Positions 1 to 5,075 of a stretch of DNA of 6,118 bases are shown here, piece by piece (the stretch's first letter is position 1; every line of letters begins with the position of its first letter). The notes beneath the pieces were generated by a model. That model saw nothing but the letters and a program-made list of their open reading frames with translations. It did no database searches and had not been told where the DNA came from. The position numbers were made by a program, and so were the translations under genes. Origin of the DNA: Synechococcaceae cyanobacterium. Lineage in GTDB: Bacteria; Cyanobacteriota; Cyanobacteriia; PCC-6307; Cyanobiaceae. The stretch covers positions 1 to 6,118 of the forward strand of contig CANHGA010000128.1 of assembly GCA_947460085.1 (NCBI GenBank), written 5' to 3'.

Positions 1-1
1 C

Positions 2-1153
2 GATGAGGTTGACCCCAAGCTGCTGGAAACCTTTGAGAAGCTTGGTATTCCCCTCAGTGAGCAAAAGCGTCTATCGAATGTGGCAGTGGATGCCGTTTTC
101 GATAGCGTTTCAATCGCCACGACCTACAAAGAAAAGCTGGCTGAGCATGGGGTGATTTTTTGCTCGATTAGCGAAGCTGTGAAAGAGCATGGGGAGCTGA
201 TCGAGCGCTATTTGGGTACCGTGGTGCCCACCAACGACAATTATTTTGCAGCTTTAAACTCGGCGGTCTTCAGTGATGGGTCGTTCGTTTTTATTCCCAA
301 GGGTGTGGAATGCCCGATGGAACTCTCCACCTATTTCCGGATTAATTCGGCGGACACCGGCCAATTTGAGCGAACCTTGATTGTGGCTGAGGAAGGAGCC
401 TCTGTGAGCTACCTCGAGGGATGCACGGCTCCGATGTTTGATACGAACCAGCTGCATGCGGCCGTGGTGGAGCTGGTCACCCTCGACGATGCCTCAATTA
501 AATATTCCACCGTTCAGAATTGGTATGCCGGTGACGAAAATGGTGTGGGTGGTATTTACAACTTCGTGACCAAGCGGGGGCAGTGCCGTGGGGCCCGCAG
601 CAAAATCAGCTGGACCCAAGTGGAAACCGGTTCAGCCATTACCTGGAAATACCCCAGCTGTGTGCTCCAGGGCGCCGATTCGGTGGGTGAGTTCTATTCC
701 GTAGCCCTCACGAACCACCGCCAGCAGGCCGATACGGGCACCAAGATGATCCACCTGGGCCCCCGCACCCGTTCGACGATCGTGAGCAAGGGGATCAGTG
801 CTGGCCACTCCTCGAATAGCTACCGGGGCCTGGTCCAAATGGGCACCAAGGCTATCGGAGCCAAGAACTACAGCCAGTGCGATTCAATGCTGATCGGCGA
901 CCAGGCCGCCGCCAATACCTATCCCTATATCCGTTCCCAGCAGCCGGATGCGGCCGTGGAGCATGAGGCCAGCACCTGCCGCATTTCCGCCGACCAACTC
1001 TTCTATCTGCAGAGTCGCGGCATTGGCTTTGAGGAAGCTGTTTCGATGATGGTGAGCGGCTTTTGCCGCGATGTTTTCAACCAATTGCCGATGGAGTTTG
1101 CAGCTGAGGCCGACAAACTGCTGGCCCTGAAGCTTGAGGGCTCTGTGGGATAG
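2..1153 (+). CDS. sufB: Fe-S cluster assembly scaffold protein SufB (5' partial)
   Basis: SufB is the core scaffold subunit of the cytosolic SufBC2D complex, on which sulfur from SufS and iron are assembled into Fe-S clusters. The frame is open from base 2, giving 383 visible residues. By comparison with the roughly 480-residue family, about 95-110 N-terminal residues lie left of the window. Visible hallmarks are GCTAP (Cys at visible residue 141, matching E. coli Cys254), the SQCDSM motif (Cys 293, matching Cys405, needed for cluster formation) and EHEAS (Glu 322, matching Glu434). The 29-residue spacing between the last two agrees with E. coli as I recall it. The C-terminus ends in the conserved LEGSVG. 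The GTG at 80 is internal, because matching SufB sequence continues upstream of it. It stops with TAG, 68 bases before sufC. Its first half is poorer in GC than the genes that follow. Identification is very secure. Confidence 0.97.
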   Translation, partial: DEVDPKLLETFEKLGIPLSEQKRLSNVAVDAVFDSVSIATTYKEKLAEHGVIFCSISEAVKEHGELIERYLGTVVPTNDNYFAALNSAVFSDGSFVFIPKGVECPMELSTYFRINSADTGQFERTLIVAEEGASVSYLEGCTAPMFDTNQLHAAVVELVTLDDASIKYSTVQNWYAGDENGVGGIYNFVTKRGQCRGARSKISWTQVETGSAITWKYPSCVLQGADSVGEFYSVALTNHRQQADTGTKMIHLGPRTRSTIVSKGISAGHSSNSYRGLVQMGTKAIGAKNYSQCDSMLIGDQAAANTYPYIRSQQPDAAVEHEASTCRISADQLFYLQSRGIGFEEAVSMMVSGFCRDVFNQLPMEFAAEADKLLALKLEGSVG

Positions 1154-1221
1154 ATCCCCAGCCCTTTCGCCGATTTCAAGTAGTTCTACCCATTCGTTCG
1201 TCTTCCCATCTTCCGTTTCCT
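1154..1221 (+). other. sufB-sufC intergenic spacer, pyrimidine-rich, no Shine-Dalgarno site
   Basis: This 68-base gap holds no gene and no inverted repeat that I would call a terminator. Bases 1184-1221 are about 84% pyrimidine (only six purines in 38), running directly into the sufC GTG. No GGAG/GAGG-like ribosome binding site is present, so sufC probably starts by an SD-independent route, which is common in cyanobacteria. I see no clear -10/-35 promoter pair, so read-through from sufB is the simplest view. Confidence 0.5.
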
Positions 1222-2025
1222 GTGATTCGCTCCGACGCCCCTGTTCTGCTTGAGATCAGCGATCTCTGTGCCCGTGTGGAGGATCAGCCGATCCTTAAGG
1301 GGGTCAATCTGACCATTCGTGCTGGAGAGATCCATGCGGTGATGGGCCGCAATGGCAGTGGCAAAAGCACCCTGTCCAAGGTTTTGGCGGGCCATCCCGC
1401 TTACACCGTGACAGCCGGTTCCGTGCTGTATCGGGGCGAGAACCTCCTGGAGCTGGCACCGGAGCAACGGGCCCGCACCGGACTGTTCTTGGGGTTCCAA
1501 TATCCGGTGGAAATCCCCGGTGTGAACAACCTGGAATTTTTGCGGGTGGCCACCAATGCCCGGAGAACGGAGCAGGGCTCAGACGAGCTCGACACCTTCG
1601 CTTTTGAAGATCTGGTGCGGGAGCGACTCGGCGTGGTGCAAATGGATCCGGCCTTCCTGGAGAGGGGCCTGAATGAGGGCTTCTCCGGAGGCGAGAAAAA
1701 GCGCAACGAGATCCTGCAAATGGCCCTGCTGGAGCCCATGGTTGCGATCCTCGACGAAACCGATTCCGGTCTGGATATCGATGCACTCCGGATCGTCGCC
1801 GGGGGGGTGAACCAGTTGGCCGGCCCCGACAACGCCACCCTGTTGGTTACCCACTACCAGCGCCTGCTCGATCTGATTACCCCGGATTACGTGCACGTCA
1901 TGGCGGCGGGACGGATCCTGCGCACCGGCGGCAAGGACTTGGCCCTCGAGCTGGAGCGCGATGGCTACGACTGGGTGGATCAGGAGTTGGCACGCCTTGG
2001 CGCGGAGCCGGCGGAGGTGGGTTGA
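1222..2025 (+). CDS. sufC: Fe-S cluster assembly ATPase SufC
   Basis: SufC is an ABC-type ATPase that is soluble rather than a membrane transporter. It binds SufB and SufD, and its ATP-driven dimerisation reshapes the scaffold during cluster assembly. The 267-residue protein has all ABC motifs: Walker A GRNGSGKST at 42-50 (Lys48), a Q-loop in GFQYPVEIPG, the SufC-type signature FSGGEKKR from residue 154, Walker B VAILDE at 174-179 with catalytic Glu179, D-loop SGLD at 182-185, and switch His211 in VTHYQ. Length is close to the usual 250-265. The start is the GTG at 1222: the first internal Met is residue 41, too close to Walker A to be the start, and residues 9-40 match the family. There is no Shine-Dalgarno site. 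Its TGA shares one base with the sufD ATG. Identification is very secure; the exact start is slightly less so. Confidence 0.97.
   Translation: MIRSDAPVLLEISDLCARVEDQPILKGVNLTIRAGEIHAVMGRNGSGKSTLSKVLAGHPAYTVTAGSVLYRGENLLELAPEQRARTGLFLGFQYPVEIPGVNNLEFLRVATNARRTEQGSDELDTFAFEDLVRERLGVVQMDPAFLERGLNEGFSGGEKKRNEILQMALLEPMVAILDETDSGLDIDALRIVAGGVNQLAGPDNATLLVTHYQRLLDLITPDYVHVMAAGRILRTGGKDLALELERDGYDWVDQELARLGAEPAEVG
2013..2017 (+). promoter_or_regulatory. Ribosome binding site for sufD
   Basis: GGAGG lies seven bases before the ATG at 2025, inside the last codons of sufC. It is the clearest Shine-Dalgarno match in the window. It supports the ATG at 2025 over the TTG three bases upstream and over the internal ATG at 2052. 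Together with the one-base TGATG overlap it points to coupled translation of sufC and sufD. Confidence 0.6.
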
Positions 2026-3137
2026 TGCCCCTGCTTTCTGTGGAATCCCCGATGCCCTGGCTCGCTGAATTAGCCGGGGCGCCGTTGCCCAATCGGCGCG
2101 AGGAGGCCTGGCGGTTCACTGACCTCGCCCCCTTGAGGGATCTGGAACCCACCGTCTTGCCGGTGGCTGATCCCCTGGCGGGAATTCCCTTGCCCAAGGG
2201 CGTCAGCCGCCTTGGTCCTGCGGAATGGACTCCCCTGTTGGACGCCAGCCTGGTTGCCACCGGCAGTGGGGAGGCTTGGCCGGTAGGCCTGAATCGGGCG
2301 GCGGATCCCCAGGTGCTGGCCCTGCGGGTCACGGGCGAAGCAGGCCCTCTGGAGCTGGCCTGGGATGCGGCCAGCGCCAAGGGCTTGGCAGCCTTGCGGG
2401 TTCTGTTGGTCCTGGAGCCGGGCTCAAGCCTGGATGTCTTGCAGGTGGTGAGCTCAAGCGGAGCCAATTGCACCAGCCTGATCACCGAGGTGGTGTTGGC
2501 GGAGAATGCCCGCCTCAATCTTGGTGTTCTGGCCCTTGGCCACGGGATGGCCAGCCTGCTGGCCCATGTGGCCGTGAAGCAGGAGCCTGGCAGTGCCCTC
2601 AGCTGCACCACGGCTACCGCGGGTTGGGGGTTGGTGCGCCTGGAGCCCCGGGTGATGCAAACCGCTGGTTCGGCCCAGACCCGCCTGCGGGGACTCCAGT
2701 TGGTGGATGGTCAGCAACTCGCCGATACCCACAGCTTCATGTCGTTTGGGGGCCCGGCAGGGGAGCTCGACCAGGTCCACAAAGTGGTGGCCAATGGCTC
2801 GGGCCGCAGTGTGTTCAATGGGGCGGTGAAGGTGCCCCAGGCTGCCCAGCAAACCAATGCGTCCCAGCTCAGCCGCAGCCTGCTGCTCTCGGATCGCGCC
2901 CGGGTGGACACCAAGCCAGAGCTCGAAATCGTGGCCGACGATGTGAAGTGCGCCCATGGCGCCACGGTGAGCCAGCTCCAAGCCAACGAGTTGTTTTATC
3001 TGCAGAGTCGGGGGATTGGGGCCGATCAGGCAGCCCGCCTGTTGTTGCGTGGGTATTGCGAGGAAGTCCTGCGGGAGTTGCCCGCCATGGCCAGTGCTTG
3101 GCACCCCTTGGCCAGGCTGTTGGGTGATGGGGCCTGA
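2025..3137 (+). CDS. sufD: Fe-S cluster assembly protein SufD
   Basis: SufD is the SufB paralogue that pairs with SufB and a SufC dimer to form the SufBC2D scaffold, and is linked to iron acquisition during cluster building. The 370-residue protein begins with a short N-terminal region containing REEAWRFTDL (a typical SufD N-terminal motif). It continues into the beta-helix core and ends in the SufB/SufD-type helical domain. The key His is residue 311 in KCAHGATV, matching E. coli His360, implicated in cluster formation. The motif LFYLQSRGIG that follows is identical to one in SufB. Length is at the short end for the family (roughly 370-430). The start is the ATG at 2025, backed by a GGAGG site; the ATG at 2052 is a possible alternative. 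Its TGA overlaps the sufS ATG by one base. The N-terminal half is less conserved than that of SufB, which is normal for SufD. Confidence 0.95.
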   Translation: MPLLSVESPMPWLAELAGAPLPNRREEAWRFTDLAPLRDLEPTVLPVADPLAGIPLPKGVSRLGPAEWTPLLDASLVATGSGEAWPVGLNRAADPQVLALRVTGEAGPLELAWDAASAKGLAALRVLLVLEPGSSLDVLQVVSSSGANCTSLITEVVLAENARLNLGVLALGHGMASLLAHVAVKQEPGSALSCTTATAGWGLVRLEPRVMQTAGSAQTRLRGLQLVDGQQLADTHSFMSFGGPAGELDQVHKVVANGSGRSVFNGAVKVPQAAQQTNASQLSRSLLLSDRARVDTKPELEIVADDVKCAHGATVSQLQANELFYLQSRGIGADQAARLLLRGYCEEVLRELPAMASAWHPLARLLGDGA

Positions 3138-4444
3138 TGGTGATGACAGCCTCTGAAGCCCTGACTTCAGCTGTGGAGCCCACGCCTCCCACCGCAACCG
3201 CCTTGAACCTGGCGGCGATCACCCGGCCTGATTTCCCGCTTTTGGCCCAAACCGCATGCCTGGGCGAGCCCCTGATCTATCTCGATCACGCGGCCACCAG
3301 CCAGAAGCCCCGCCAGGTGCTTGAGGCCCTGCAGCACTACTACGCCCACGACAACGCCAATGTGCACCGCGGCGCCCACCAATTGAGTGCCCGAGCCACC
3401 GAAGGTTTTGAGGCTGCTAGGGGCAAGGCGGCGGCCTTCATCGGTGCGGCCAGCCCCCGGGAGATTGTGTTCACCCGCAACGCCAGTGAGGCCATCAACC
3501 TGGTGGCCCGTAGCTGGGGTGAGGCCAACCTCAAGCCGGGCGATGAGATTGTGCTCACGGTGATGGAGCACCACAGCAACCTGGTGCCCTGGCAGTTGCT
3601 GGCGGCTCGCACGGGGTGCGTGTTGCGCCACGCCGGCCTCACCGAGACCGGTGAACTGGATCTCGAGGATCTCCGCAGCCAGATCAATGGGCGCACCAAA
3701 TTGGTGAGCCTGGTGCAGGTGAGCAACACCCTGGGCTGCCTCAATCCGATCGAAGCGATTGCGCCCTTGGCCCATGCGGCAGGGGCCCTGCTCTTGGTGG
3801 ATGCCTGCCAGAGCTTGCCCCACCTGCCGGTGGATGTGGCCCAGCTGGATTGCGATTTTCTTGTGGCGTCCTCCCACAAGCTCTGTGGACCCACGGGGAT
3901 GGGTTTCCTCTGGGCGCGGGAGGCGTTGCTGGAGGCGATGCCCCCCTTCCTGGGTGGCGGCGAAATGATCCAAGACGTCTACCTCGACCACAGCAGTTGG
4001 GCCGAGTTGCCCCATAAGTTTGAAGCGGGCACCCCCGCCATTGGTGAGGCCATCGGCATGGGCGCAGCCCTCGATTACCTCCAGGGCTTGGGACTCGATC
4101 GCATCCATGCCTACGAGCAACAGCTCACCCGTCTGTTGTTTGATCGGCTTGGGGCCATCGATGGCGTCAGGGTGCTTGGGCCCACCCCCCAGCAGCAGCC
4201 CGATCGCGGCGCCCTGGCGGCCTTCACCGTGGAGGGCATCCATGCCAACGACCTGGCGGCGCTGCTGGATTCGGCCGGGATTTGTATTCGCAGCGGCCAT
4301 CACTGCACCCAGCCCCTGCACCGGCTCTATGGCATCGCCGGTTCGGCCCGGGCCAGCTTGAGCTTCACCACTACCGTCGAGGAGATCGATCGCTTTGCCG
4401 AAGAGCTAGCCGGCACGATCGCTTTCCTGCGTGAGCACAGCTGA
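3137..4444 (+). CDS. sufS: Cysteine desulfurase SufS (group II, PLP-dependent)
   Basis: SufS converts L-cysteine to L-alanine and holds the released sulfur as a persulfide, normally passed through SufE to SufB. It is a fold-type I aminotransferase-like enzyme of 435 residues. Visible sites are LDHAATSQKP near the N-terminus, EHHSN (His145/His146, the first stacking on PLP), VDACQ (Asp222 and Gln225, contacting the cofactor), SSHKLCGPTG with the PLP-binding Lys248, FEAGTP, and RSGHHCTQP with the persulfide Cys390. The short loop around this Cys marks the SufS/CsdA class rather than IscS/NifS. It is about 20-25 residues longer at the N-terminus than E. coli SufS; this leader is rich in Ala, Thr and Pro. 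The ATG at 3137 overlaps the sufD stop (TGATG); ATG 3143 and TTG 3203 are alternatives. The 3' end overlaps the next gene by 14 bases. No SufE is nearby, so that partner must be elsewhere. Confidence 0.96.
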   Translation: MVMTASEALTSAVEPTPPTATALNLAAITRPDFPLLAQTACLGEPLIYLDHAATSQKPRQVLEALQHYYAHDNANVHRGAHQLSARATEGFEAARGKAAAFIGAASPREIVFTRNASEAINLVARSWGEANLKPGDEIVLTVMEHHSNLVPWQLLAARTGCVLRHAGLTETGELDLEDLRSQINGRTKLVSLVQVSNTLGCLNPIEAIAPLAHAAGALLLVDACQSLPHLPVDVAQLDCDFLVASSHKLCGPTGMGFLWAREALLEAMPPFLGGGEMIQDVYLDHSSWAELPHKFEAGTPAIGEAIGMGAALDYLQGLGLDRIHAYEQQLTRLLFDRLGAIDGVRVLGPTPQQQPDRGALAAFTVEGIHANDLAALLDSAGICIRSGHHCTQPLHRLYGIAGSARASLSFTTTVEEIDRFAEELAGTIAFLREHS

Positions 4445-5003
4445 GCTAGCCCCAGGCGCTCCCCTGCTGTGGTTGGCGGTGTTGGGGGGCCGCACGGCCA
4501 CAAGTCTGATCGAAGTGCACGACGTGCGCTTTGTGGCCGGAACCACCATCGATGACACCATCCCCGAGCTGCGGCGCCAATGGTTCGGGAGGCGTGAGGG
4601 ATTGCATCTGGACGCCTATATGGCGGTGCGGGCGGTGGATGGCTATGCGGTGCGCCTCGGGCGCGAGCCTGCCGCGCCCCGGCCCGAGCGGCTGTGGTTC
4701 GTGAACCTGGGCGCCTACCGCCCCGATTCCCTGGCCGAACTGCACCACTTCGGCTTGGTGGTGGCCAGCACCCCCCAGGCCGCCAAGGCCACCGCAATGG
4801 CCGCCGCCAAGCGCCAGTGGCTGCGGGGCGCGCTGCAGCAGCACAAGGACGATCTCTGCGCCGTGGACGACTGCCTGGCAATTGAGCAACTGGCGCTGCT
4901 CGGTGGTGAGCGCTGGCATGTGCAGCTCACGCCCCACCCCGAGGGCTCCAGCCAGCCCCAGGTGCCGGATTGGTTCGGTTACCGGCGCATTGATCGGATC
5001 TGA
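4431..5003 (+). CDS. DUF1543 family protein with two tandem domain copies, function unknown
   Basis: A soluble-looking 190-residue protein with no signal peptide or membrane segment. I recognise it as DUF1543 from the first-copy motifs LAVLGG, EVHDVRF, HLDAY and VDGY; no function is known to me. The domain occurs twice. Residues 13-37 align without gaps to 88-112 (LW..x..LG..SL.E.H pattern). The match resumes after a four-residue insertion, with RQWF at 49-52 opposite RQWL at 128-131 and H59-x-D61 opposite H138-x-D140. Only two cysteines are present, C143 and C148. The GTG at 4431 is the first start codon after an in-frame stop at 4407, so the N-terminus is well bounded. It overlaps sufS by 14 bases and has no Shine-Dalgarno site, which suggests translation coupled to sufS. 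Codon use is strongly GC-rich. The gene is surely real; its role, in Fe-S assembly or otherwise, is open. Confidence 0.85.
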   Translation: MSTAELAPGAPLLWLAVLGGRTATSLIEVHDVRFVAGTTIDDTIPELRRQWFGRREGLHLDAYMAVRAVDGYAVRLGREPAAPRPERLWFVNLGAYRPDSLAELHHFGLVVASTPQAAKATAMAAAKRQWLRGALQQHKDDLCAVDDCLAIEQLALLGGERWHVQLTPHPEGSSQPQVPDWFGYRRIDRI

Positions 5004-5075
5004 AGGCCGCCACTCAGGGGCGTTTAGCGGGGATGATCGGTCCAGGCACGATTGCGGCGCGAGGCGCCCTTCCCC
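5004..5075 (+). other. Spacer upstream of mtnA with a small GC hairpin
   Basis: This 72-base gap contains no gene. GGCGC at 5056-5060 and GCGCC at 5064-5068 form a perfect five-pair stem around a GAG loop. The only Shine-Dalgarno-like string for mtnA, GAGG at 5061-5064, spans the loop and the first base of the stem, 11 bases before the ATG. The hairpin could modulate start access, but it may be chance in GC-rich DNA. It has no T-run, so it is not a typical intrinsic terminator. I see no convincing promoter hexamers, although a promoter for mtnA would be expected here if it is not co-transcribed with suf. Confidence 0.3.

Noticed and set aside
80..1153. sufB starting at the GTG at base 80
   Set aside because: The frame is open to the left edge, and residues 1-26 of the visible fragment (for example LLETFEKLGIPLSEQKRLSN) match SufB, so the true start lies outside the window.
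1154..1221. C-rich spacer as a Rho-dependent termination site
   Set aside because: Cyanobacteria generally lack Rho, and termination between sufB and sufC would break the operon; no intrinsic hairpin with a T-run is present either.
1222..2025. SufC as a generic ABC transporter ATPase
   Set aside because: The FSGGEKKR signature, EIPG segment and placement between sufB and sufD are specific to SufC; no membrane permease is encoded nearby.
1898..2611. Minus-strand frame of 237 residues over the sufC-sufD junction
   Set aside because: Arg/Ser/Pro-rich translation typical of an off-frame read; both + strand genes are secure.
2225..3127. Second + strand open frame of 300 residues inside sufD
   Set aside because: Gly/Pro/Gln-rich translation with no family resemblance, in another frame of a clear sufD.
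3167..4321. Long open frame of 384 residues on the minus strand, antisense to sufS
   Set aside because: It lies wholly within sufS, resembles no family, and its Gly/His/Gln-rich make-up is what GC-rich codon bias produces on the opposite strand.
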